From: Haloarcula salinisoli
GTDB lineage: Archaea; Halobacteriota; Halobacteria; Halobacteriales; Haloarculaceae
Direction of reading: 5' to 3'
Length of the DNA: 64,000 bases
Assembly: GCF_019599405.1 (NCBI RefSeq)
Contig: NZ_RKLQ01000007.1
Span: 1 to 64,000, forward strand
Shown: one piece after another, positions 34,442 to 45,154 of the stretch
How positions within the stretch are numbered: position 1 is the stretch's first letter
How the letters are laid out: every line of letters begins with the position of its first letter
Position numbers and translations under genes: made by a program
The notes under the pieces: generated by a model
The model's input: only the letters and a program-made list of their open reading frames with translations
Told to the model about the DNA's origin: nothing
Database searches by the model: none

Positions 34442-34504
34442 CAACTTCACTACGATATTGGTTACTCCAGTATGCAACTTCAGACTAATATTGTTAACTG
34501 CAGT
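34442..34504. repeat. Tandem direct repeat before the AAA/DUF4143 gene
   Basis: Two ~30-bp copies: 34442-34471 begins CAACTTCACTAC and ends GTTACTCCAGT; 34475-34504 begins CAACTTCAGACTA and ends GTTAACTGCAGT. They share CAACTTCA, ATATTG and CAGT in register. The second copy merges with the 34487-34514 palindrome. Confidence 0.5.
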
Positions 34505-34514
34505 CAACAATATT
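34487..34514 (+). promoter_or_regulatory. 28-bp near-perfect palindrome at the AAA/DUF4143 promoter
   Basis: AATATTGTT, then a 10-bp centre AACTGCAGTC, then AACAATATT. The arms are perfectly inverted, and the inner ACTGCAGT is itself a palindrome, leaving one mismatched pair in 28 bp. The right arm overlaps the expected TATA position (~27 bp before ATG 34541). A dimeric repressor or autoregulation is inferred. Confidence 0.55.
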
Positions 34515-34540
34515 ATGTCCCCACCGTCTCACACAGGCGT

Positions 34541-35998
34541 ATGGACGACGCGAATCTACTGGCCCTGCTGAACCGGATGAATCTCTGGTGGGAGGGCGAG
34601 GAAGTGCAGGACTCTCTCAAGAAGGCAGACCACCGCCGTCGCGATTTCTACAAGATCAGAGAGCGTTTGATGACTTCCCAGCGGTCGATTATGACGGTCC
34701 GTGGCCCCCGTCAAGTAGGGAAGACAACGCTATGCGGACAGTTGATTGAATCCCTTCTCAAAGAGGACCATGTCTCCGGTGATCGGATCCTGTACCTCAC
34801 AGTCGAAAACAGTTCGATTCTCTCCAACCCTGACGGCGTGATTGAGGACGCGATTGAGGTTTTCAAGACCAATATCCTTCAGAGGGACTTCCGAGACGTA
34901 GATGGGACAGTCTATATTTTCATCGATGAGGTGCAGAAAGCACCGAACTGGGCGGATACCCTGAAATACTACACTGATACGTACTCAAATCTCCAGTTCG
35001 TTGCTACCGGTTCGATCAGTACGCTGATTAAGAGTGACGCGGGTGACACACTAATCGGCCGAATGGACGAACGGATCATGATGCCGATGAAATTCATCGA
35101 GTACGTCCGCTATGAGTCCGTTATCGATGAGGAGACAGTCTACGACGAGTCTACCGAACTACGCTCCAAACTCGCAGAGAGTATCAAAGAGGGCGACTCA
35201 ACGGCGCTCCGTGGTGCCCTTTCACGATTTTTCGGTCTCTACGAAAACAAGAAGCCACAGCTGAAGCGGCTGAAAGACGAGTATCTCCTCAAAGGTGGGT
35301 ATCCCGGCGTCCTCGACGAGACAGTCCCCGACTCCTATACTGTCCTGGATACTGACTTGCAAAATACAATCACTGGCGATCTTGCGAACGTGTTCAACGT
35401 CGAAAAGCCAGCGAAGGTGCTTCGGGTTCTATCACTGTTGGCCGCGTCGACAGGCTCGAAGGTGAGCAAGTCCAGTATCGCTGATGCGGCTGATGTCAGT
35501 CGACAAACGGTCGACGCATATCTTGAGCATCTGGACGAGTTCTACCTAACCAACCGCTGTCCGACGTACACTGGGTCCGAGTACTCCGCTGGTGGCCTCC
35601 CGAAGATCTATCTCCAAGATGTTGGGATATACAATGCGTTGAATGGGACACTTGCTGAGTCCACGCTGGGGAACCCGGACGCGATGGGACCGATTTTCGA
35701 GACGGCTGTCTGTGACCACACCCGCCGCCTGCAATTTTTCTTATCGAATGCCCAGAACGCAGATATCTACTACAACGACTCAGGTGGCGAAGTCGATTTC
35801 ATTCTTGACGGTACCGACTATCTCGTTCCCATCGAGGTGAAGAACGGCGACACTACGTCGCGATCGCTGCGTGGTCTGAAGCGGTTTATCGAGGAGCGTG
35901 ATGCCGAATTCGGGATCTGCGTCAACAATTCGGACGTGCTTGACAATGAGGACAGTATTGTCCACATCCCTGCCTGGATGTACTTGTTCTTCTGTTAG
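34541..35998 (+). CDS. AAA ATPase with DUF4143/PD-(D/E)XK C-terminus
   Basis: 485 residues from ATG 34541; the longer frame would run through the palindrome. The Walker A is GPRQVGKTTL (~56-65), Walker B VYIFIDEVQKA (~123-133) and a sensor motif ATGS. The C-terminal DUF4143 region has a winged-helix part and a nuclease-like core: GGEVDFIL then PIEVKNGD (~430-440), the D-x-n-ExK pattern. Such AAA_14/DUF4143 proteins are common in mobile regions, with unproven roles in DNA handling or defence. Codon use is lower in GC than neighbours, hinting at transfer. Confidence 0.85.
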   Translation: MDDANLLALLNRMNLWWEGEEVQDSLKKADHRRRDFYKIRERLMTSQRSIMTVRGPRQVGKTTLCGQLIESLLKEDHVSGDRILYLTVENSSILSNPDGVIEDAIEVFKTNILQRDFRDVDGTVYIFIDEVQKAPNWADTLKYYTDTYSNLQFVATGSISTLIKSDAGDTLIGRMDERIMMPMKFIEYVRYESVIDEETVYDESTELRSKLAESIKEGDSTALRGALSRFFGLYENKKPQLKRLKDEYLLKGGYPGVLDETVPDSYTVLDTDLQNTITGDLANVFNVEKPAKVLRVLSLLAASTGSKVSKSSIADAADVSRQTVDAYLEHLDEFYLTNRCPTYTGSEYSAGGLPKIYLQDVGIYNALNGTLAESTLGNPDAMGPIFETAVCDHTRRLQFFLSNAQNADIYYNDSGGEVDFILDGTDYLVPIEVKNGDTTSRSLRGLKRFIEERDAEFGICVNNSDVLDNEDSIVHIPAWMYLFFC

Positions 35999-36066
35999 AT
36001 GACCCTGTCCGATTCGTTGTTGAGTAGACCCCGAGAGCAATGATTGCCAGTCAGCGATCCGCTGAG

Positions 36067-36501
36067 CTACGTGACGACGTCTAAATCGAATCCAACTGTG
36101 ACGGCGGCGTCGGAATGCTGGTCCCGATAGTGCATAATAACCTCGGAGCCTGTCATAGAAACCGTCTCATAGCTTGAGCTTCTCACGACCCGGATCATTT
36201 CCCCGCTCAAAGTTGGTGATAGCAACGACAACTCGGAGACACAGTGCAAGGAACACTTCTGTTCGTGCATGGACGCGGCCTCGGGCGAAACGTTCGTATG
36301 GTGGGAGAGAAACCGGCGAATGTTCTGCTGAGCGACGATACCACCGCCGCGGCTCTCGAGATCGCCTGTCGAACGCTCATAGATTGTCGGTCTGTGGCCC
36401 GCCTCAGCTACCGCAATGCCGGTAGCGAGCCCACCCATCGACCCACCGGAAATGAGGACCTCGAGTTCACTCGACGACTGCTCAGCACGTTCGTGTGACA
36501 C
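36067..36501 (-). pseudogene. N-terminal relic of FAD-dependent monooxygenase
   Basis: The first ~65 residues match the start of haloarchaeal FAD monooxygenases: the dinucleotide fold SGGSMGGLATGIAVAEAGH, then IYERSTG, and GGGIVAQQNIRRFL. After HTNVSPEAAS the sequence no longer resembles the family and the frame soon ends. About 300 residues are missing, so the gene is broken. A C-terminal half of the same family opens the window (3-356), but the two are far apart; there is no evidence that they were one gene. Confidence 0.65.
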
Positions 36502-36783
36502 ATGTCTCTTTGGTGGGCCGACAGTGAAAGGCCACGGGCTTGCTATTCGCCAGTGGCTGGTAGTTACTGCACCAGCGGACCCATCTTGGCGACAGTTGCG
36601 TCGCTCGGATGCCGGTGTCGCGACCAGTGCACCGTATGTAAAGTGTCAGATTCGTCATCGCATGTACAACAGCTCCAGACCTCTCCCGGGGCCAGCGGGC
36701 CGATTCCGTTGGCGTCTGTCTCTCAAGAGAGAACGTGACTCTCTGTCGGAAATTGTCGTCGCGAACAGCGTGTAGCCGTCTAA
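36502..36783. other. Non-coding stretch
   Basis: No supported frame. Possibly the leftover of the monooxygenase rearrangement; nothing distinct is seen. Confidence 0.3.
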
Positions 36784-39033
36784 CTAACCCTCTCTTTCGG
36801 AAACTGCGTCTCTCTGCTTGAGGTACGACCAGAGCGCATCGTAGGTATCTACACAGGATGGTCGATCAGTCTGTGTTCGAAGCGTGTCCCAGTCACCGAC
36901 GAGGACGAGCCGATGTTTCGCTCTGGTCAACGCGACGTTCAATCTGCGTTCACCCTCGTTCGGAAAGGTCAGGAACCCGGTACGGCCGGCTTCGTTCGAG
37001 CGGACGAAAGAGACGATTATCGTACTCCGCTCACTTCCCTGAAACGAGTCGATCGTATCGACCTTGACGGGCGGGGTTTTTCCGTCGAGTCTATTCATAG
37101 CATCCTTGATTGCCCCGATCTGCCCTCGATATGGGGTTAGCACTCCGATCTCGTCAGGAGCGATTCCCTTCTTTATAGACTTGTACACCTCCGCTGCCAC
37201 GACCTCGGCCTCGGCCTCGTTCCGATAGGAGTGGCCGTGAGACATCTGTTCGCTCCCAGAGACATCGAACGCAACTATTGGGGAGAGACCACTTCGGGTC
37301 CAGTGCTGATTGCGAGCGGCCGTCGTCAGTTGGCCGTCGTAGAACGCTTCGTTAGAGAAGGTCGCAATCTCCTCGTTCATTCGATACTGTCTCCGCAGGA
37401 GGGTCGATACGTGACTCCCATACCGATCCATCAGGTGCTCGAACAGAGACACCTCCATCTCCCGTTGCTCCAGTTCGGAGGAGGCGTACGGTGGGAGCTG
37501 CTTGTGATCGCCCGCGAGAATCGTTCGTTCCGCTGCAGAAAATGGGATAAGCGTCGCAGGTATAGATGCCTGTGACGCCTCGTCGACTATCGCGACATCG
37601 AATTCGTCAGTGTCGAACTGAGCGGCCGAGCTCATGGTCGCTGCAACTACATCGGCCGAACTACTGCTCTTTCCCACATACCTTTCGTTGACCAGAGCAT
37701 TGCGACTCCCATTCCCGACTCGCGCAACCGAAAGTTCGCCTTCGAGTGCAGCGGCGTGGAGCGAATCCGAGTCGACGGTATCCATCGTGCTCGTTCCGAC
37801 GATCAAGTTGTCTGTAGCCTGGTTGGAATGGGCACAGGTGAGCACCTTCTTTCCTTCTCGAGCGAGCGCACGTGTTAGTGCAATCAGTGTCCGTGTTTTA
37901 CCTGTCCCTGGCGGGCCGTGGATACAATGGATGTGTTCGGCTGCTAACGCGCGCTCGGCTGCGTCCGATTGGTACTCGTTCAACGATGGAAAGGAGACGT
38001 CGCGAGCACGACTGGGGTCGTAGAGTACCGGATCGTTACCCGTTACAACGGCCGATTTCTCGTCTTTTTCTCGAGTAGTTTTGATGGCAGCCTCTTCTCG
38101 GTCGTAAGGCACGGCGTTGTGGAGTTTCCCAACACCCACTGCTCCGGTGTCCGCGTCGAAAACCTTCTGTAGCCCAGTTTTCGCATCCGAGTTCGTCCCG
38201 CTAGAGTCTAACACGACCGTTATGGTGTTTGTGTGTATCTTTTTGCTCCGGCCCTCTACTGGGAGTGCCGCCCTCTGTGAGTCTGCCAGTGAGACATCGC
38301 CGGCGTTCAGAATATCGATCATAACTTCGTTGTCTGGATAGAGGCCGAACGCCGCGGGAATACTCCGTTGCATCTTCTCTTTTGGCACGATGATTGTACA
38401 GATATCTCCCCCCGCATCCATCTCCGTGTACCGAATCGGCAATCCTACGGGAATCGCGTCGTGTTGCCGCCGGAAGCGGTCGTACGATAGTGAGTCGAAA
38501 GCCGATCGCATCTCGTCTCTCTCCGCATCACGCATATCCGCGACGAACTCCAGAAGGTGATCGTAGAACTGTTGTGCATCCACGTCTGTCAATTTCTCCG
38601 TCGGATTCACGACGGCCTTCGATTCTGGGCCCGCAGAAGTCTGGTCGACGTAAGATGGAACCACATCTGGCTCGAAATGGGCCGTCCAGAATCGGACCAG
38701 CCATCGATACTTCGTCTCGTCGATAGCGTCGACCCCAATTCGTCGAGTCGTGTTCTGTGACGTATCGAAGACACCGTAGGCTGGAATCAGGGCCGACTCC
38801 GAATATAATAGATATTCTCCAGTCAGCTCCGCAGAATCCGGTTCGTGAAGAGGAATCATCACTCTCCCGTCTGCATCGATGAGGGAATCGTGCGCCGCAC
38901 ACGACCGACGGACATGCTCCATCGAAAACTCGAGAGTAGTACCCTCCATATCGATCTGGAGTGAGTTCCCATCGACGAGACTCGTATCTAAACGCTCGAA
39001 TTCGTCCGCGACGTCTGCAAGGCAGACACCCAT
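36784..39033 (-). CDS. Superfamily 1 helicase (Upf1/AAA_11-AAA_12 type)
   Basis: 749 residues. Residues ~1-350 are an accessory N-terminal domain. The helicase core has motif I GPPGTGKT (~371-378), motif II VDEASQA (~480), motif III GDHKQLPP (~507), RRQYRMNEEIATFSN, and motif VI NVALTRAK. This is the Upf1-like order (DNA2/NAM7). It may act on DNA or RNA; family members occur in defence and in repair. It stands alone on its strand between two decayed genes. It is intact, with codon use close to the chromosome, so it may be functional in the accessory region. Confidence 0.88.
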   Translation of the reverse strand: MGVCLADVADEFERLDTSLVDGNSLQIDMEGTTLEFSMEHVRRSCAAHDSLIDADGRVMIPLHEPDSAELTGEYLLYSESALIPAYGVFDTSQNTTRRIGVDAIDETKYRWLVRFWTAHFEPDVVPSYVDQTSAGPESKAVVNPTEKLTDVDAQQFYDHLLEFVADMRDAERDEMRSAFDSLSYDRFRRQHDAIPVGLPIRYTEMDAGGDICTIIVPKEKMQRSIPAAFGLYPDNEVMIDILNAGDVSLADSQRAALPVEGRSKKIHTNTITVVLDSSGTNSDAKTGLQKVFDADTGAVGVGKLHNAVPYDREEAAIKTTREKDEKSAVVTGNDPVLYDPSRARDVSFPSLNEYQSDAAERALAAEHIHCIHGPPGTGKTRTLIALTRALAREGKKVLTCAHSNQATDNLIVGTSTMDTVDSDSLHAAALEGELSVARVGNGSRNALVNERYVGKSSSSADVVAATMSSAAQFDTDEFDVAIVDEASQASIPATLIPFSAAERTILAGDHKQLPPYASSELEQREMEVSLFEHLMDRYGSHVSTLLRRQYRMNEEIATFSNEAFYDGQLTTAARNQHWTRSGLSPIVAFDVSGSEQMSHGHSYRNEAEAEVVAAEVYKSIKKGIAPDEIGVLTPYRGQIGAIKDAMNRLDGKTPPVKVDTIDSFQGSERSTIIVSFVRSNEAGRTGFLTFPNEGERRLNVALTRAKHRLVLVGDWDTLRTQTDRPSCVDTYDALWSYLKQRDAVSEREG

Positions 39034-39435
39034 TTACGTGCCTTTGTTTATCCTTGGAATAAAGATGCACGGAAGTGATTGCAAGATACGAACCTGGGTT
39101 CCGTCCGGCAGTTTTTCACTCAGCTGGTAGCTGATAACGGTCAGATTCACTCACATAGTAATCTAACCGCGGCAACTCCGTCTCGTCCGAGTAGCGGCCA
39201 TGGCTCCACTGTTGGGACGCCATCAAAAGTGGGTTCCCCCGAAAACAGGGCCGTCCCGACCGAGTCTCGACGACACTCGTAGCCGACGAAGGGTGGCATC
39301 GATGTGTGTCAGCAGTCGGCCGTGACAGCAAAAATCATCCATCAGACCCCCCAGACGCTGTGTCCCGCCGGGGGAGCTGTCAGGGAATCAGCGATTCGGA
39401 ACCCCGCTTACCGGCGTTACACCAGCGGACAGTAG
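39034..39435. other. Non-coding stretch between helicase and katG relic
   Basis: About 400 bp with no supported frame and no clear repeat. Confidence 0.35.
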
Positions 39436-41685
<2,250 letters not shown>

Positions 41686-42054
41686 TCAGGCTGGATCGAC
41701 AGGGGCCACGTACTGGCTCTTGACTTTGTCGCCGTCCCGCCACTGGAGGTAGTAGTACTCCCGCCCGTTGATTGTCTTCGTCGTCAGAGTCCCTTTCGAT
41801 GCGGATATCCCGGCCTTCTCACGAGCTGATTCGAGCTTGTCTTCCCACTCTTCATCATCGTCCCAGTCGTCAGGTCTCTCGACTGCCTCGGCAGACGATT
41901 CTTCTCGGGTGGATCTCTCAAGCTCCGCAACCAGTGTTTCCACGTGTTGAATGGCGTCACGACGGTGTTGCTTGATAACTGATTTATCACTCTCAGCTGC
42001 TTGTATCGCACGGAGGTGTTCGAGCGCCTCGATTGCGTGGTCGCGGTCGCCCAT
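41686..42054 (-). CDS. Small protein with C-terminal DUF6788-like domain
   Basis: 122 residues. The N-terminal half is helical and charged (HAIEALEHLRAIQAAESDKS, then an HVETLVAELERSTR coil). The C-terminal part (KTINGREYYYLQWRDGDKVKSQYV, positions ~92-115) has the Y-Y-L-W-R-xG-K-S-Y pattern of short proteins encoded next to replication or mobile loci in haloarchaea, which I recall as DUF6788-like. It faces away from its promoter into the iteron block, so it could be a repeat-binding protein. Its own start region has a 10-bp inverted repeat. The function is inferred. Confidence 0.7.
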   Translation of the reverse strand: MGDRDHAIEALEHLRAIQAAESDKSVIKQHRRDAIQHVETLVAELERSTREESSAEAVERPDDWDDDEEWEDKLESAREKAGISASKGTLTTKTINGREYYYLQWRDGDKVKSQYVAPVDPA

Positions 42055-42057
42055 ATG

Positions 42058-42098
42058 CTAACCAACAGACTCCGCAGAACCATCTATTTGTTGGTTAG
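42058..42098 (-). promoter_or_regulatory. Promoter and inverted-repeat operator of the small iteron-linked gene
   Basis: CTAACCAACA (42058-42067) and TGTTGGTTAG (42089-42098) are perfect 10-bp inverted arms, 21 bp apart. The TATA-like CAAATAGATGG on the minus strand lies between and overlaps the outer arm. The inner arm covers the likely start site 3 bp from ATG 42054. A protein dimer on both arms would block transcription; autoregulation is inferred. Confidence 0.6.
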
Positions 42099-42362
42099 TT
42101 CAATGCGGTCTGACCTATATTATTTCCACGTCTCAAAACCTGTAGCTCGGTCAACAGGTGGATGCGAGCAGCCTCGACAGTCCCTCGGTGATGTGGTCGG
42201 GTTCAGAGAGTCGTTCGGTACGTGCCATTCCTGTCACGGCCTAACACCGGCTTCCCGCCGATTCAGGACTGCCGAGTACGCGTGAAACGACAGTGACTGG
42301 ACCTCTGCGAGGCAGTTCAGCCGTATCCATACACATAAAAGAGTCGGGAGAAAATCACGGAT
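42099..42362. other. Gap before the HTH-10 gene
   Basis: The HTH-10 promoter is at the right end (CACATAAAAG, ~42331-42340, ~25 bp before ATG 42363). Otherwise no frame or repeat is seen. Confidence 0.4.
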
Positions 42363-43055
42363 ATGGCACTTGTCGCTGAATATGAACTCCAATGTGCGGA
42401 CTTTCCGCTCGTCAACGTCGCAAGAAATGTTCCTGAAGCGACAATAGAAGTAGAACTGCAGTTCAATCACGGCGACCAGCCGCCGTTCATCGTTTATGTG
42501 ATGCACGCTCCGGATGAGGCAGTCGAACAGGCCTTCGAGTCCTCGCCGTTCGTCGGCGAGTATACACTCGTCGGGCATGCTGGTGAAACATATCGGTACC
42601 GCGTTCTCCCGGCTGTGGGGTTAGAGGCTCAGCTCGGCGACCAGATTGAGGACCTGGACGGGCTCCGTGCCTTGGCTGAGGCCGATGCTGTCGTTGAGCG
42701 AATCCGCGTGACATCACGGGGGTGGGTCCAGGAAGCCTGGTTTGCCGACCGTGACGCGTTCGATGAGTTCCGGACCTTCTGGCAGAGCAACTGCGGTTTC
42801 GAACTCCGACGGCTCACGAAGGACGGTGAACCCAAGCAACCGGGCGACGGACTGACTGACCCCCAGCGTGAGGCGCTCAGGACGGCCTACGAGATGGGCC
42901 ACTTCGAGGTTCCCCGATCGGCGTCGCTGTCTGAGGTCGCCGACGAACTCGGGATTACCCCGTCCGCAGTATCGGAACGGCTACGGCGTGCGCAGACGCA
43001 TATCGTCGAGACGACAGTTGCATCGACCTGGCCGAAGCTACCTGACAAGTACTAG
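42363..43055 (+). CDS. HTH-10 (bacterio-opsin activator) type regulator
   Basis: 230 residues. The C-terminal ~60 residues are the HTH-10 domain found in haloarchaeal Bat-like proteins: LTDPQREALRTAYEMGHFEVPR, then a helix-turn-helix SLSEVADELGITPSAVSERL. The N-terminal ~150 residues form a sensor-like domain (VMHAPDEAVEQAFESSPFVG) without a recognised cofactor site. The TATA box is ~25 bp before ATG, so the mRNA is likely leaderless. It lies 77 bp upstream of the first exporter gene in the same direction and could control the 43-64 kb cluster. Confidence 0.85.
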   Translation: MALVAEYELQCADFPLVNVARNVPEATIEVELQFNHGDQPPFIVYVMHAPDEAVEQAFESSPFVGEYTLVGHAGETYRYRVLPAVGLEAQLGDQIEDLDGLRALAEADAVVERIRVTSRGWVQEAWFADRDAFDEFRTFWQSNCGFELRRLTKDGEPKQPGDGLTDPQREALRTAYEMGHFEVPRSASLSEVADELGITPSAVSERLRRAQTHIVETTVASTWPKLPDKY

Positions 43056-43132
43056 ATTTGGTGGCTATTTAAATTGCACCACAGTTGGGGGCTACCGTTA
43101 GGCCGTCCGAAGTCGAACTAACTCATCCAGTT

Positions 43133-44182
43133 ATGCCATCTGAACAATCACACGATACCAGTGTATCCACTGCGGGCGAACTCGCTATTGACGCCCGGAA
43201 CGTCCACGTCACATATGCCGACGGTACAGAGGCCGTACAGGGTGTCGACTTACAGGTCGAATCCGGCGAATTTTTCGGATTTCTCGGACCGAACGGCGCC
43301 GGCAAGACAACGACCATAAAGACGTTTGCGACGCTTTTGCATCCGACTACTGGAACAGTCCTTGTCAACGGGTATGACGTCGAGACGAAGTCGACAGCCG
43401 TTTGTGAATCCATCGGCTATATGGCCCAGGAGACCAGCGTCGACGAGGAGCTCACCGCCCGTGAGAATATTCGGTTTGCCAGCAAAGTCTATGGGGTGCC
43501 AAGCGACGAACGTGCCGACCGTGTCGAGCAGTTGCTGGACCTGGTGAATCTCACAGATGTCGCCGACACTCGAGCCGAGAACTTCTCCGGTGGGATGAAA
43601 AAGCGCCTGGACGCAGCGACGGTTCTCGTTCACCGACCCCCGATTGTGTTTCTTGACGAACCCACGACTGGTCTGGACCCCGAAGCCAGGATTGCCTTCT
43701 GGGAGTATTTGCGCCGGATAAACGAACTCGGGACGACCGTGTTCCTGACGACACAGTACCTCGAAGAGGTGGACCGGCTCTGTGACCGTATTGGCCTGCT
43801 TCAGGACGGGCAGATTGTCACGACTGACACGCCCGAATCACTGAAATCGTCGATCGGCGGGGAGATTCTCGAACTCCAACTGGAAGAGCCGAGCGCCAAC
43901 CGGATGGACCACGCGAAACGGGCCATTCGACAGTCCGATGTCCTCGATGACTCGACGGTGGAGACGACCGAGACGACACTGAGAGTCAGAGCTGCGGAGG
44001 TCCGTGAGAACGCGAGCGCTCTTCTGGTCTCGCTGCACGAGGCCGGTATCACCGTCACCGGCTTCGAGGTACACTCTCCGACGCTCGACGACGTCTTCCT
44101 CGAACTAACTGGAAGCGAGGCGGTGACGGCCGAGGACGAGACCGAGACACCTGCCGTTGACCAGCAGGAGGTGGCCAGATGA
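43133..44182 (+). CDS. DrrA-like ABC exporter ATPase
   Basis: 349 residues, one ATPase domain. Walker A is GPNGAGKTTT (~63-72), signature FSGGMKKRLDAA, Walker B VFLDEPTTGLD. The C-terminal ~100 residues form the DrrA-type extension (THEAGITVTGFEVHSP-like). The whole plan resembles daunorubicin-type drug exporter ATPases. ATG 43133 is used; GTG 43085 is weaker. It couples by four-base overlap to the permease gene, with which it exports an unknown compound. A similar ATPase occurs at 60423. Confidence 0.92.
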   Translation: MPSEQSHDTSVSTAGELAIDARNVHVTYADGTEAVQGVDLQVESGEFFGFLGPNGAGKTTTIKTFATLLHPTTGTVLVNGYDVETKSTAVCESIGYMAQETSVDEELTARENIRFASKVYGVPSDERADRVEQLLDLVNLTDVADTRAENFSGGMKKRLDAATVLVHRPPIVFLDEPTTGLDPEARIAFWEYLRRINELGTTVFLTTQYLEEVDRLCDRIGLLQDGQIVTTDTPESLKSSIGGEILELQLEEPSANRMDHAKRAIRQSDVLDDSTVETTETTLRVRAAEVRENASALLVSLHEAGITVTGFEVHSPTLDDVFLELTGSEAVTAEDETETPAVDQQEVAR

Positions 44183-45093
44183 CGCCCGCACCCGAGGAGT
44201 TCGAGGTCTCAGGAGCCGAAACCGCAGAACGGGCGTCCGGAAGCGACACCCTCACTGACGTGTGGTTCAGCCTCGAACGGTGGCTAGTCAAGACAACACG
44301 GAACCCCTTCGTGACGTTCTCCTCGCTGGTCCAGCCAGTCATCTTCTTCGTGTTGATGGCGGAGGTCGTCGGGGCGATTGCCAGCGGGATTCTTACCGAA
44401 ACTGTCGGAGATATTCACTACGTTTCCTATCTCACACCGGCGATTACCATCCAGTCGGCCCTCGCCGCCGCCGCTGTCTCGGGTATCGGTCTGGTCGACG
44501 ATATCGAGACTGGGATGTTTGACAAGCTGCTTGCGTCACCGATGCACCGAAGTGCGATGTTCCTCGGGAAGATACTCTCGGAGGTAATCCGAATCGCCGT
44601 TCAGACGGTCATCATCCTCCTCCTCGGATTCGGTCTCCTGACGCTCAAGACGGGAGCCGGCGTCGGCGAATTCGTTCGGACAGGTCTCCTTGGTATCGTC
44701 GGTATCATCGCCGTTGCGGTGCTGTTCGGTGGTGTGTTTATGGCCTTTTCCAACGTGGTGGCGCTGATAACCCGAGATAGAGAGGCGACTATCATGATCG
44801 CGAACCTGCTTACGTTTCCGCTGCTGTTCGTCTCCAGCGCGTTCGTTCCGCTCGCAGCGTTGCCGAACTGGATTCAAACGCTCGCGGTCGTGAATCCGAT
44901 CACCTATGGGGTCGACGCAATCCGCGCGTTGCTACTCGGACGCGGCGTCGCATCAGTCGTTGAGCTCAGTTCGCTGCCGGGTCTCTGGGGAACTGTCGCC
45001 CCGGCTGTCGCTGTCTTGCTGGGGTTCAATATCGTGTTGGGTGGCGTCGCAGTTAGCTTGCTCAACCGGGCCTCGCGAGCCGCAGTCAAATAA
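44179..45093 (+). CDS. DrrB-like ABC-2 exporter permease
   Basis: 304 residues, six hydrophobic helices. The ABC-2 pattern appears in FLTPAIT-like YLTPAITIQSA, then DIETGMFDKLLASPM, the conserved cytoplasmic loop, and FGGVFMAFSNVVALITRDREAT. It ends with the usual membrane pair GLWGTVAPAVAVLLGFNIVLGG. It works as a dimer with the ATPase encoded upstream. It is paralogous to the permease at 61469 (DIETGMFDK vs DMEEGMFEK). Substrate unknown; drug, lipid-linked glycan or peptide are all possible. Confidence 0.92.
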   Translation: MTPAPEEFEVSGAETAERASGSDTLTDVWFSLERWLVKTTRNPFVTFSSLVQPVIFFVLMAEVVGAIASGILTETVGDIHYVSYLTPAITIQSALAAAAVSGIGLVDDIETGMFDKLLASPMHRSAMFLGKILSEVIRIAVQTVIILLLGFGLLTLKTGAGVGEFVRTGLLGIVGIIAVAVLFGGVFMAFSNVVALITRDREATIMIANLLTFPLLFVSSAFVPLAALPNWIQTLAVVNPITYGVDAIRALLLGRGVASVVELSSLPGLWGTVAPAVAVLLGFNIVLGGVAVSLLNRASRAAVK

Positions 45094-45154
45094 CCGAGCG
45101 TAGTGCCTGCAGTTCCCGCGTAGTCATGCTCGTGTGACCGACCGGTGTCACCGG

